Of a stretch of DNA of 64,000 nucleotides, positions 34,061 through 45,383 are shown piece after piece. The notes under the pieces were generated by a model, which ran no database searches, had not been told where the DNA came from, and saw only the letters and a program-made list of their open reading frames with translations. This stretch comes from Planctomycetota bacterium (GTDB taxonomy: Bacteria > Planctomycetota > Phycisphaerae > Phycisphaerales > UBA1924): positions 1 to 64,000 of the forward strand of contig JACTNA010000027.1 of assembly GCA_014584315.1 (NCBI GenBank), written 5' to 3'. The translations under genes were made by a program, and so were the position numbers. How positions within the stretch are numbered: the stretch's first letter is position 1; the number at the start of each line of letters is the position of its first letter.

Positions 34061-35599
34061 ATGAATCTCGCGCAGTTCTTCGACCACTGGCAGATCGTCG
34101 AGAATCCGTTCCAGGGCGAGGAGGCGCGGCACGACGCCGTCTTCGCGCGGATGGCGCTCAGGCGAGAGGAAACGCACGCGCCCGTCGCGATGCACTCGGA
34201 CTTCGAGAAGATACTCGGCGGGCTGAGCCGGCCCGCGACGGCGGTCGTGTTCGGCGAGAAGGGGAGCGGCAAGACCGCGATCCGGATGCAGATCGCGGAC
34301 CACGTGGCCCGGCACAACACGGCGAGCCGATCCGGGCGTGTGTTCCTCATCGCGTACGACGACCTGAACGCATTTCTGGACCGTCTGCACGAGGTCAACG
34401 GGGGGAAGACGCCGCTCGACTCGTTCCAGCGGATGCGCCTGGTGGATCACATCGACGCGATCCTGTCGATCGGGGCGACGGCGGTGACCGATGCGCTCCT
34501 CGACGGGCGTGCGACCGACGCGAACCCGTTGGGCGCGGACGATCGGCGTGCGCTCCGCCGCGCGCCGGCCGACGTTCGACGCGACCTGCTGGTCCTTCAG
34601 GCGGTGTACGACCGGTCCGACGACGCCGACGCGCGAACGGCGAGGCTGGCACGATCGCTGCGGCTGGGCACGCTCGGGTCGGATTCGTTGTGGCGGGCGG
34701 CGGGCGCGCTCGGGTGGCTTCCCGCGGCGGCGTTCCTCGCGTGGCTGGTGCTGGACGAGGTCGCGCCGGGCGGGCGGACCGCGTTGTACCTGTTCGGCGC
34801 GCTCCTGGGCGTGTGGGCCGCATTGCTGCTCAAGACGTTCGTGGTCGATCGGTTCGCGTTGCGTCGCCTCGCGCACCGGCTCCGACGGCAGGTGCGCGTG
34901 CTGCGGCGGACGGACGATTCGTACGCGAAGTCGCTCGCCAGGCTGCGCCGCGCGGACCGGTCGCCCGGCGTGCTGCCGATGACCTCGTCGGACGAGCAGC
35001 GGTACGGGATGCTGGACCGGCTGCGTCGGGTGCTGGGGTCGTTTGGCTACGACGGGGTGATGGTCATCATCGATCGCGTGGACGAGCCGACGCTCGTGAG
35101 CGGGGACGCCGAGCGGATGCGGGCGATCGTGTGGCCGATGTTCAACAACAAGTTCCTGCAGCAGGAGGGGTTCGGGGTCAAGATGCTGCTGCCGATCGAG
35201 TTGCGGTACGCGCTGTTCAAGGAGTCGAGCGCGTTCTTCCAGGAGGCGCGGCTGGACAAGCAGAACCTCGTCGAGCGGCTGACCTGGACGGGGGCGATGC
35301 TCTACGACTTGTGCGACGCGCGGCTGCGGGCGTGCCGGTCGCCCGCGGCGGAGGGGCAGGTCACGCTGCTGGACCTGTTCGCTGAGGACGTGACGCGGCA
35401 GGACCTCGTCGATTCGCTGGATCAGATGCACCAGCCGCGCGACGCGTTCAAGTTGCTCTACCGGTGCCTGACGGAGCACTGCTCGAACGTGACGGCGGAG
35501 CAGGCGCAATGGCGCGTCCCGAGGCTGGTGCTGGAGCACGTGCGCAAGCAGGAGGCGGATCGCGTGCAGCAGTTGTACCGCGGCATCCGGCCGGCGTGA
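34061..35599 (+). CDS. KAP-like membrane P-loop NTPase
   Basis: 512 residues. Walker A VVFGEKGSGKTA (Lys71), Walker B VMVIIDRVDEP near residue 335, and between them two closely spaced membrane segments (about 225-245 and 248-268). A membrane hairpin inserted between Walker A and B is the hallmark of KAP-type NTPases. The C-terminal helical region is unknown. KAP proteins are sometimes linked to defence or signalling at the membrane, but here the neighbours are housekeeping genes. The family placement rests on architecture, not on a search. Confidence 0.6.
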   Translation: MNLAQFFDHWQIVENPFQGEEARHDAVFARMALRREETHAPVAMHSDFEKILGGLSRPATAVVFGEKGSGKTAIRMQIADHVARHNTASRSGRVFLIAYDDLNAFLDRLHEVNGGKTPLDSFQRMRLVDHIDAILSIGATAVTDALLDGRATDANPLGADDRRALRRAPADVRRDLLVLQAVYDRSDDADARTARLARSLRLGTLGSDSLWRAAGALGWLPAAAFLAWLVLDEVAPGGRTALYLFGALLGVWAALLLKTFVVDRFALRRLAHRLRRQVRVLRRTDDSYAKSLARLRRADRSPGVLPMTSSDEQRYGMLDRLRRVLGSFGYDGVMVIIDRVDEPTLVSGDAERMRAIVWPMFNNKFLQQEGFGVKMLLPIELRYALFKESSAFFQEARLDKQNLVERLTWTGAMLYDLCDARLRACRSPAAEGQVTLLDLFAEDVTRQDLVDSLDQMHQPRDAFKLLYRCLTEHCSNVTAEQAQWRVPRLVLEHVRKQEADRVQQLYRGIRPA

Positions 35600-35614
35600 G
35601 AAGGGGAGGCCGGG

Positions 35615-37879
<2,265 letters not shown>

Positions 37880-37881
37880 TC

Positions 37882-38787
37882 ATGACGGCCCGGATCATCG
37901 ACGGCCGCGCCCTCGCGGAGGCGTACCGCGCCCGGATCGCCGGTCGGGTGTCGGCCGCGCGGGCCGCGGGCGCGAGCGTGCGGCTGGATGCGGTGCTTGT
38001 CGAGTCGGGGGACAGCGCGGCCCGTCTGTACGCGGACAATCAGCGACGGACCTGCGAGGCCCTGGGGATCGAGTACCGATTGCACCTGCTTCCCGCGACC
38101 GCGGGCTTCGACGAGATCGCAGGGCGCGTGCTGCTGCTGAATCTCGACGAGGCCGTGTCCGCGATCATGGTCCATATGCCGCTGCCCGAGCGGGTGGACG
38201 CGTACCGGGTTCAGCGGCTGATCGCGCCCGAAAAGGACGTGGAGGGCGTGAACCCGGCGAACATCGGGAACATCGTCTACGGGCGGTCGTCCCTTGCGCC
38301 GTGCACGGCCCTGGCGACCGTCCGGATGATCGAGCACACGGGCGTGCCGCTCCGGGGCCGCGTGGCGGTGGTGGTTGGTGCCAGCGACGTGGTGGGCAAG
38401 CCCATCGCGGTGCTGCTCATGCGCGAGGACGCGACGGTGGTGTCGTGCAACAAGTGGACGCCCGGGCTGGAGGATCTCTGCCGGCGGGCGGACGTGCTGG
38501 TCGCTGCGGCGGGCGTGCCGGGGCTGATCCGGCGCGAGATGGTCAAGCCGGGCGCGGTGGTGATCGACGTAGGTGTCAACCGGGTCGAGGGGCCGGACGG
38601 CGCGATGCGGACTGTGGGCGACGTGGACTTCGAGGCGGTGCGGGACGTCGCCGGGTGGATCAGCCCGGTGCCGGGCGGCGTCGGGCCGATGACGGTCGCC
38701 ATGTTGCTGACGAACGTTGCTCAGGCGGCGGGCGGCTGGTCGGAGGGCGACGCCGAGCCGGCGATATCCCGGCCGGCGGGGCATTGA
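37882..38787 (+). CDS. folD: FolD-family methylene-THF dehydrogenase with altered catalytic residues
   Basis: 301 residues, full FolD length. The NAD(P) fold is clear (VVVGASDVVGKPIA, VIDVGVNRVEGP, SPVPGGVGPMTVA). However, residues aligned with the catalytic set of E. coli FolD are changed: Lys54 is Gln (LYADNQRRTC), Gln98 is His (MVHMPLP), Asp121 is Glu (KDVEGVNP), and the PCTP segment reads PCTA. In characterised FolD proteins these residues matter for cyclohydrolase activity, so this may be a dehydrogenase-only enzyme, or a lineage variant. ATG 37882 fits the domain start. Confidence 0.85.
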   Translation: MTARIIDGRALAEAYRARIAGRVSAARAAGASVRLDAVLVESGDSAARLYADNQRRTCEALGIEYRLHLLPATAGFDEIAGRVLLLNLDEAVSAIMVHMPLPERVDAYRVQRLIAPEKDVEGVNPANIGNIVYGRSSLAPCTALATVRMIEHTGVPLRGRVAVVVGASDVVGKPIAVLLMREDATVVSCNKWTPGLEDLCRRADVLVAAAGVPGLIRREMVKPGAVVIDVGVNRVEGPDGAMRTVGDVDFEAVRDVAGWISPVPGGVGPMTVAMLLTNVAQAAGGWSEGDAEPAISRPAGH

Positions 38788-38847
38788 CCCGGCCCCCGCG
38801 CGGGGCTTGAATTGCCCGAACCCCCCACCCGGGGGAATGGAGACGCG

Positions 38848-39150
38848 ATGAACGCTCTGACTCTCGGGCTTCTCCCGAACATCGGCACGTGGGAGATGCT
38901 GCTGATTCTCGCGATCGGGTTGCTGCTGTTCGGGCGTCGCCTGCCCGAGGTCGGCCGGAGCCTGGGCAAGGGCATCGTCGAGTTCAAGAAGGGCCTCAAG
39001 GGCATCGAAGAGGACATCGAGCATCAGACCACCGCCCCGCCCGCGAAGTCATCCGAGTCCATCCGTCCCCCGCTGACGAGCGGCGGAGAGGACGCCCGCG
39101 TGTCGCAGGGGCAGCCGATCGAGCAAGCGGCGGCCAAGCCGGCCGAGTGA
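38848..39150 (+). CDS. tatA: TatA twin-arginine translocase subunit
   Basis: 100 residues. A short extracytoplasmic tip, one membrane helix (LPNIGTWEMLLILAIGLLLF), the FG hinge FGRRLPEVGRSLGKG, an amphipathic helix VEFKKGLKGIEEDIE, and a disordered acidic tail. It forms the pore of the Tat system for folded proteins. ATG has a GGAATGGAG site upstream. tatBC are not in the window. An in-frame start upstream (38812) would add non-hydrophobic residues and is not favoured. Confidence 0.88.
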   Translation: MNALTLGLLPNIGTWEMLLILAIGLLLFGRRLPEVGRSLGKGIVEFKKGLKGIEEDIEHQTTAPPAKSSESIRPPLTSGGEDARVSQGQPIEQAAAKPAE

Positions 39151-39169
39151 GCGGCAGCGCCGGAGCGGG

Positions 39170-39175
39170 TACGAT
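39170..39175 (+). promoter_or_regulatory. TACGAT box 6 bp before the beta-helix gene
   Basis: TACGAT, CCGTTC, then ATG 39182, the same arrangement as in the dinG-like gene, ligA and folD. Confidence 0.45.
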
Positions 39176-39181
39176 CCGTTC

Positions 39182-41371
39182 ATGCACTCGCTCCTCCTCG
39201 CGTTCGTCGCCGCCGTGACCTCCCAGCCCGACCTGCCGATCGTCGAAGTCCGCGCGGACAACACGGTCATCGATCGGTCCTGTCGGGTCGTCGTGCCCGA
39301 CGGGATGGTCATCTCCGACGCCGACGGCAACGGTGTCATTCACATCCGTGCGAGCGGCATCACGGTCGAGTTCGCGGACGGTGCGGCCCTGCGCGGCGCG
39401 GCGGCGGGCGTGCCGTGGGACGAGCACGCGGGCGTCGGCCTCCGCATCGACGGGCAGACGAACGTGACGCTTCGCAACGCCCGAACGCACAGCTTCAAGG
39501 TCGGCATCTGGGCCACCGACGCGGACGGCCTGACCGTCGATGGAGCCGATGTCTCCGACGGCTACGCGATGCGGCTGCGGTCCACGCCGCAGGCCGAGGA
39601 CGGCGGCGACTGGCTCTGGCCGCACGAGAACGACAAGCACGAGTGGCTGGATCGGTACGGCGCTGGACTGTACGTCGAGCGGTCGTCCGGCGTCACGGTG
39701 CGCGACTGCGTGGCGCGGCGGCGTCAGAACGGCATCGTGCTCGACCGCGTGACCGACTCACGCGTGTACGACAACGACTGCTCGTTCCTGTCCGGGTGGG
39801 GCCTGGCGATGTGGCGTTCCAGCGACAACGTCATCAGCCGCAACGCCTTCGACTTCTGCGTCCGGGGCTACTCGCACGGCGTCTACAACCGGGGCCAGGA
39901 CTCCGCGGGCATCCTCGTCTTCGAGCAGTGCTCGCGGAACGTCTTCGCGGAGAACTCCGCCACCCACGGGGGCGACGGGTTCTTCGGGTTCGCCGGCAAG
40001 GAGGCCCTGGGCGAGAACCCGGGGCCGGAGGGTTTCTCCGTCGAGCGGGCGGGGTGCAACGACAACCTGCTCATCAACAACGACTTCTCGTACGCCCCGG
40101 CGCACGGCATCGAGATGACGTTCTCCTTCGGCAACCGGTTCATCGGGAACCGGCTGGTCGAGAACGCGATCTGCGGCGTCTGGGGGGGGTACTCGCAGGA
40201 CACGCTCATCGCCGTCAACCACGTCGAGGGCAACGGCGAGATGGCCTACGGCCTCGAACGCGGCGGCGTCAACATCGAGCACGGGGCGAACAACCTCATC
40301 CGCGAGAACGTCTTCCGCAACAACAGGTGCGGCGTGCACCTGTGGTGGGACGACGACCAGCATCTCTTCAAGACGCCCTGGGCCAAGGCCAACCACAAGG
40401 GCTGTGCCGAGAACGCCGTCATCAAGAACCGCTTCGAGGGCGACGATCTCGCCCTTCACCTGCGCGACTGCCAGGGCTCGAAGGTCGGCGCGAACCTGAT
40501 GGAGGGCGTCGGCCGCGAGGTGGACGCGACGCCCGGCTCCGAGCCTGAGGAAGTGTTCGTCACGATGGACATCTTCTCGCCGCCCGAGTACCCGGTGTTC
40601 GGCGAGCGGAGGCCGGTCGGCGCTCGCGCGAGCCTCGCCGGGCGACACAACATCGTCATGGGCGAGTTCTTCCCGTGGGACCACGAAGCGCCCTTCGCCC
40701 GGCGCGGCGTCGCCGAGACGGGGACGGCCTATGAGGTCTTCGGCGGGAGCGATTCACTCTCGGTCGTGCTCAACGCCGACAAGGTCATGTTCACCTGGGA
40801 GGAGCCGAAGGACGGCGGGCCGAACCGCTTCCTGCTCGGCGCGCCCGCGGGCGTCCACCCCTACGCGATCACCTTCCGCGACGGGGCGTGGACCGAGCGC
40901 TTCGAGGGCACGATCGTCGGCGCGCTCTGGACCATCCGCGTCTTCCCCTGGACGATCGATCCGCGCGAGGACCTCGACGGCTGGCGGGCCGAGGCCCAAG
41001 GCCCGGCCGTGATGGAGACGACCGCCAACGCCCTGCAACTCAAGTTCGCCCACGGCGGCCCCCGCAACGTCGGCCTCTCGGACGAGATCGCCGCCTCCGG
41101 CCCGGGTCCCGACCGCTTCGGCGTCATCGCCTCGACGCGGCTGAACCTGTCGCCCGGGCGGTGGCGGGTCTCGACGCTGAGCGACGACGGCGTCCGGGTC
41201 ACCGTGGACGGCAGCGTCGTCCTGGAGAACTGGACCTGGCACGGCCCGACCCGCGACCGGGCCGAGTTCATCATCGACCAGGAGCGGATCGTCGAGATCG
41301 TCGTCGAGCACTTCGAGATCGACGGGTACGCGGTCCTCACCTTCGACATCGAGCCGGCCCCGGCCCCCTGA
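39182..41371 (+). CDS. Secreted right-handed beta-helix protein with PA14-like C-terminus
   Basis: 729 residues. Short hydrophobic N-terminus (MHSLLLAFVAAVTSQ) compatible with Sec export. From about residue 35 to 470 repeated PbH1 turns (NVFAENSATHGGDGFFGFAG, NRLVENAICGVWGGYS, NNLIRENVFRNNRC) build a NosD/pectate-lyase-like beta-helix. The last 100 residues (RVSTLSDDGVRVTVDG, FEIDGYAVLTFD) resemble a PA14 carbohydrate-binding domain. It may act on or bind a polysaccharide; no catalytic triad is obvious. Confidence 0.75.
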   Translation: MHSLLLAFVAAVTSQPDLPIVEVRADNTVIDRSCRVVVPDGMVISDADGNGVIHIRASGITVEFADGAALRGAAAGVPWDEHAGVGLRIDGQTNVTLRNARTHSFKVGIWATDADGLTVDGADVSDGYAMRLRSTPQAEDGGDWLWPHENDKHEWLDRYGAGLYVERSSGVTVRDCVARRRQNGIVLDRVTDSRVYDNDCSFLSGWGLAMWRSSDNVISRNAFDFCVRGYSHGVYNRGQDSAGILVFEQCSRNVFAENSATHGGDGFFGFAGKEALGENPGPEGFSVERAGCNDNLLINNDFSYAPAHGIEMTFSFGNRFIGNRLVENAICGVWGGYSQDTLIAVNHVEGNGEMAYGLERGGVNIEHGANNLIRENVFRNNRCGVHLWWDDDQHLFKTPWAKANHKGCAENAVIKNRFEGDDLALHLRDCQGSKVGANLMEGVGREVDATPGSEPEEVFVTMDIFSPPEYPVFGERRPVGARASLAGRHNIVMGEFFPWDHEAPFARRGVAETGTAYEVFGGSDSLSVVLNADKVMFTWEEPKDGGPNRFLLGAPAGVHPYAITFRDGAWTERFEGTIVGALWTIRVFPWTIDPREDLDGWRAEAQGPAVMETTANALQLKFAHGGPRNVGLSDEIAASGPGPDRFGVIASTRLNLSPGRWRVSTLSDDGVRVTVDGSVVLENWTWHGPTRDRAEFIIDQERIVEIVVEHFEIDGYAVLTFDIEPAPAP

Positions 41372-41398
41372 CCCCGTTGCCACCCCGCGGACCGGGGC

Positions 41399-41404
41399 TA
41401 GACT
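41399..41404 (+). promoter_or_regulatory. TAGACT -10-like box upstream of tRNA-Met
   Basis: CTAGACTTGC, with TAGACT ending 14 bp before the tRNA. The same TAGACTTGC string is found 12 bp before tRNA-Ser(CGA). Confidence 0.4.
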
Positions 41405-41418
41405 TGCCCACGGCTGAC

Positions 41419-41493
41419 GGCGAGGTAGCTCAGCTGGTTTAGAGCGGCGGATTCATAACCCGCAGGTCGAGGGTTCGAGTCCCTCCCTCGCCA
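41419..41493 (+). tRNA. tRNA with CAT anticodon (elongator Met likely)
   Basis: Acceptor GGCGAGG/CCTCGCC plus A, D arm GCTCAGCTGGTTTAGAGC, anticodon loop TTCATAA, T arm GAGGGTTCGAGTCCCTC. 75 nt. The anticodon stem GCGGA/CCCGC has an A-C mismatch at its loop-closing pair. The CAT anticodon could also be tRNA-Ile with lysidine, but the body resembles elongator Met. RHS coding debris begins about 20 bp after its 3' end. Confidence 0.9.
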
Positions 41494-41515
41494 TTCCGGA
41501 CCCCAAAGCCGCCGC

Positions 41516-42463
41516 TTGACCGCCGGCCGCGAACGCCGTAACCACAACGCCGGCCTTGCGGGCGGGGGCCGGTCGTCGTACATTGACAGCGTGATCCTGC
41601 GCGACCGCGACGCCAACACGGCCTGGGAGGACGAGGCCGACGGCACGCTCGAGGAGCGGGTGTACTACTGCCAGAACTGGCGGGCGGACGTGGTGGCGCT
41701 GTTCGGCGCCAACGGGCACATGCTCCACCAGGTGCGCTACGACCCCTACGGCGTCCCCTTCGGGATCAGTAAGGCCGACATCAACGCCGACGGCGTGCTG
41801 GACTCGGCGGATTCCAGCCTCTTCGTCACGCTGTACAACTCCGGCAGCGGCACACACCCCTTCGCGGACTGGAACCTGGACGGCACGCTGAACTCCCAGG
41901 ACCCCATCGCCTACCTCAACTCCTACAACGCGGACGCGGCCCTCGGCTACGGCGTGCTGGGCTACGCCTTCTCACGCGCAGGCGGCGCCAACCGCAAGGG
42001 CTACGCGGGCTACGAACTGGCGCCGGAGTTGAGCAGCGCCAAACCGTGCCTCTACCACGTCCGACACCGCGTCTACGACGCGAGCCTCGGGCGGTGGACG
42101 AGACGTGACCCGCTGGGGTACGTCGACGGGATGAGTTTGTATGGCTTCGTGGGAGCGAGGCCTATCGTGTACACAGATCCTACCGACTTGTCATCGGTGG
42201 TCCGCGCCGCTCAAACCTGCATTGCGCTGGCAATGACACAAATCGGCACTGGTGGCTCTCCGGTCGTTCAGATAACCATGCTGCGCGCGATCTGCTCGCT
42301 AGCAACAGCAGCAGCGATTGCGGCTGCGCTTGACCTTGATATCTTCATAATTCAGCAGATACTCGATCAGATTCGACCCGAGCACATCACACTATCAAAC
42401 TTGCCGCAAACAGTGCCAGCAGGCTGCGGGACATGCGGCGGCACCAGCACGGGCGTTCACTGA
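41516..42463 (+). pseudogene. C-terminal RHS core fragment with dockerin insert and variable tip
   Basis: 315 codons starting in frame just after tRNA-Met, with no N-terminal RHS barrel. HNAGLAGG and SSYIDSVILRDRDANT begin mid-protein in other RHS proteins. Then come VYYCQNWRADVVALF, YDPYG, two dockerin-like loops (DINADGVLDSADSSLF, DWNLDGTLNSQD), and the RHS-associated core YHVRHRVYDASLGRWTRRDP ending GARPIVYTDPTD. The last 90 residues are a variable tip, AT-richer, ending in two close Cys (AGCGTCGG). It has lost its upstream part, so it is probably non-functional as a secreted RHS, though the tip could still be expressed. The TTG start is a formality. Confidence 0.75.
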
Positions 42464-42469
42464 CATATC

Positions 42470-43183
42470 ATGCTCGATCCCATCACAATCCGAATACCGC
42501 AGCTGATAAAGATGCTGTCGACCGATCTGTCTCATCATATTGCAACAGAGTCAATCGACGAACAAGTAAAGGCACTCTTGCCCGAGCCTATTGCAGAAAC
42601 GCGACAGCACGTGCTTCGAATGCTCCAACTGTTTCAAGAAGAGGGTAGGTTTGAGTTATCTGCGGATACAATTGAAGCAATGCATGTCGGAAACTGCGCG
42701 ATACGAGGACTGGAAGTATTGCAAGGTGAGGAATCCGTCACACGGTGCTCCATCTGCCTGCTTTGCGCCATGTACTACCTCGAGTGCGCAGCGAACTTCA
42801 GATCCTTGCCCGCCATACCGTCGTACGTATATGCTGTCGCGCTATTCACAGTGCTTATTGGCAATGCGCCAAGATTGGCCAGAATAATATCCGAATATCT
42901 TATTTTGCGCAGTGGCACGGGCGATGTCTCCTACTGTTGGAGTATAGCCTGCGCGTGTGTGGAAATTGCTCACCATCGGATACTGATCGGCTTGGCCCGT
43001 GACGATGTTCGATCTATAGAGAAGAGCTTGTCGGGAGAATCAAGGCGACACATTGTGCAGCACGTGATTAATCCGGAAGGGCTTGCAGACCGTCTATTCA
43101 AAACCTGCTACGATGACTGTTCAGCAATAACTATGCTGTTTAGAGATTCGTTGACGCATCCTGACATAGGCCACAGCCGATGA
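42470..43183 (+). CDS. Unrecognised protein downstream of the RHS tip (candidate immunity protein)
   Basis: 237 residues, mostly helical, in visibly AT-richer DNA than the rest of the window. Cys-containing hydrophobic segments (ITRCSICLLCAMYYLECA-like region near residues 92-110, and 120-140). No family recognised. It starts 6 bp after the RHS tip stop, in the position where polymorphic toxin loci carry the cognate immunity gene. No Shine-Dalgarno is apparent. The functional link is inferred from position only. Confidence 0.55.
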   Translation: MLDPITIRIPQLIKMLSTDLSHHIATESIDEQVKALLPEPIAETRQHVLRMLQLFQEEGRFELSADTIEAMHVGNCAIRGLEVLQGEESVTRCSICLLCAMYYLECAANFRSLPAIPSYVYAVALFTVLIGNAPRLARIISEYLILRSGTGDVSYCWSIACACVEIAHHRILIGLARDDVRSIEKSLSGESRRHIVQHVINPEGLADRLFKTCYDDCSAITMLFRDSLTHPDIGHSR

Positions 43184-43198
43184 TGTCGATTCCAGGTT

Positions 43199-43887
43199 GT
43201 GAGCCGCGCTGGGCCGAAACTCTGTCCTCTGGCCTGGAGGTCGCGTCACCGGGGCTTTGCGAGCTACGCGGCGACGTACGAGTACGTCGGGTCGGCGTCG
43301 GTGGTGGGGACTCGGCTGCCGCAGGCGGACCTGCTGCACGACCGGTTCGAGCCGGGTGCGTCGGCGGGCGTGTACGCGCGGCTGGACCTGTTCGACCGGG
43401 TGACGGAGGACGGCTGGAGCCGCGGGATCGACACCGGCGGCTCGCCGGACTACGACGTGTACCGCGACCTGTACGAGGTGCACGTCGCCTGGGACCGGGC
43501 CTCGAACGTGACGCGGGTGGAGGACAAGGTCTACCCGGGGTGGGACGTCGGCTACGCGCTGGACGGCCGCGACCGGCTGACGCGGGCCGAGCGCGGCACG
43601 TGGGGGGGGACGAGCATCGGGTCGCTCAAGCAGGACGAACGCTGGACGCTCACCCAGACCGGCAACTGGGACCTGCACCGCCTGGACCTCACCGGCGACG
43701 GCGACTTCACCGACACCGGCGAACTCGACGACCGCGGCACGTTCAACGTGGTCAACGAGCAGACGGCGCGCGACATCGACGACGACACCAGCGACGACTT
43801 CACGCTCACCTACGACGCGGCGGGCCACCTCACCGACGACGGCGAGAACGACGAGTACGTCTACGACGCCTTCGGGCGGCTGCGCCC
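43199..43887 (+). pseudogene. Truncated RHS YD-repeat segment
   Basis: RHS similarity runs from about 43262 (SYAATYEYVGS) through DRVTEDGWSRGIDTGG, VYRDLYEVHVAWDRASNVTR, GYALDGRDRLTRAERGTW, FTLTYDAAGHLTDD to YVYDAFGRL, where it breaks off. In an intact RHS protein this lies upstream of the fragment at 41516, so the order here is reversed and the linker is missing. The frame stays open past the break into sequence antisense to argG, which is not RHS. Confidence 0.7.
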
Positions 43888-44032
43888 CCGGCACGGGCCG
43901 GTAGCGGTCCCCGTACGCACCCGAGTTCCATCGAACGTGGCTATCGCGGGAGCGGGCACAAGCCGTCACCGAGTGCCGCCGCACGGGGAGCCATGGTACG
44001 TGCGTGCGTGCGCTCGGCGTTCCGGGCGTTGC

Positions 44033-45247
44033 TCACGACCTGCCCCCGCCCGGGCCGAACTTGAGGGCGGCGATGCGTTCCGGGAGGCTGAGGAGGCGGA
44101 TGAAGCCCTCGGCGTGCTGCTGGTTGTAGACCTCGTCGGCGGAAAACGTCGCGTAACTCTCCTCGTAGAGGCTGAAGGGAGAGGAACGTGCGACGAGCGT
44201 CGCGCCGCCCTTGTAGAGTCGGACGACGGCGCGGCCGGTGAGGCGTTCGGCGATGCTCTCGGCGCACGCGCTCAGGGCCTCGCGCAGCGGAGTGAACCAG
44301 CGGCCGTTGTAGACGAGTTCGGCGAATCGGACCGCCATTTCGTCCTTCCAGTGGGCGGTCTCGCGGTCGAGGACGCACTGCTCGATGCCGCGGAGGCCCT
44401 CGACGATGACCGTCCCGCCGGGTGTCTCGTACAGGCCGCGGGATTTCATGCCGACGAGGCGGTTTTCGAGGATGTCCACGCGTCCGACGCCGTGCTCGCC
44501 GGCGACGGCGTTGAGGTGGGCGACGAGGGTCTCGGGGGCGAGTCGTTCGCCGTCGACGGCGACGGGCCGGCCGCGCTCGTAGTCGATGGCGACGTCGCGC
44601 GGCTGGTCGGGGGCGTCCTTGGGGTTGCGCGTGAGCATCCAGACGTCGTCTGGCGGCGGGCAGGCGGGGTCTTCGAGCGGGCCGCCCTCGTGCGAGATGT
44701 GCCAGAGGTTGCGGTCCCGGGAGTAGAGTTTCTTCGCGGTGGCGGTGGTGGGGATGCTCCGCTCCGCGAGGTAGTTCAGCAGGTCCTCGCGGGAGCGGAG
44801 ATTCCAGTGGCGCCAGGGGGCGATGACTTCGAGATCGGGGGCGAGGGCGGCGAAGGTGCTCTCGAAGCGCACCTGGTCGTTGCCCTTTCCGGTGCAGCCG
44901 TGTGCGAGGGCGTCGGCCTTGAACTCGCGGGCGACGTCCACCTGGGCCTTGGCGAGCAGGGGGCGCGCGATCGAGGTGCCGAGGAGGTACCGACCCTCGT
45001 AGACGATCCCGGCGATGAGCGTCGGGAAGACGTAGTCGCGGATGAACTCGCGGCGCAGGTCGACGACCTTGCAGGCGGATGCGCCGGACTTGAGAGCCTT
45101 GGTCTCGATGCCGGCGAGTTCCTCTTCGCCCTGCCCGACATCGCCCACGAACGCGATGACGTCGCAGTCGATGTTCTCGCGGAGCCACGGGATGACGGCG
45201 GAGGTGTCCAGACCGCCGGAGTACGCGAGCACGACCTTCCTGGGCAT
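44033..45247 (-). CDS. argG: Argininosuccinate synthase
   Basis: 404 residues. P-loop-type ATP motif [15 protein letters not shown] at the N-terminus, then [15 protein letters not shown] and [15 protein letters not shown], and the citrulline/aspartate site segments [18 protein letters not shown]. It joins citrulline and aspartate for arginine synthesis. ATG 45247 has GAGGGAGATCAC upstream; TATCGT about 40 bp further up may be the -10 box. No other arg gene is adjacent. A second ATP-pyrophosphatase frame extends past the start but has no family match there. Confidence 0.95.
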   Translation of the reverse strand: MPRKVVLAYSGGLDTSAVIPWLRENIDCDVIAFVGDVGQGEEELAGIETKALKSGASACKVVDLRREFIRDYVFPTLIAGIVYEGRYLLGTSIARPLLAKAQVDVAREFKADALAHGCTGKGNDQVRFESTFAALAPDLEVIAPWRHWNLRSREDLLNYLAERSIPTTATAKKLYSRDRNLWHISHEGGPLEDPACPPPDDVWMLTRNPKDAPDQPRDVAIDYERGRPVAVDGERLAPETLVAHLNAVAGEHGVGRVDILENRLVGMKSRGLYETPGGTVIVEGLRGIEQCVLDRETAHWKDEMAVRFAELVYNGRWFTPLREALSACAESIAERLTGRAVVRLYKGGATLVARSSPFSLYEESYATFSADEVYNQQHAEGFIRLLSLPERIAALKFGPGGGRS

Positions 45248-45383
45248 GTGATCTCCCTCGTGATGCACCGGCGTCGCCGGGTCAGGACGATAGCCGGGAT
45301 CGCGGGTCGCAGAGCCTGGGCGGGGGCGACGGCTCCGGCGCGAGGGCGTCGCGACGTGGGGCGTGTGGATTCGGGGCCGCGGT

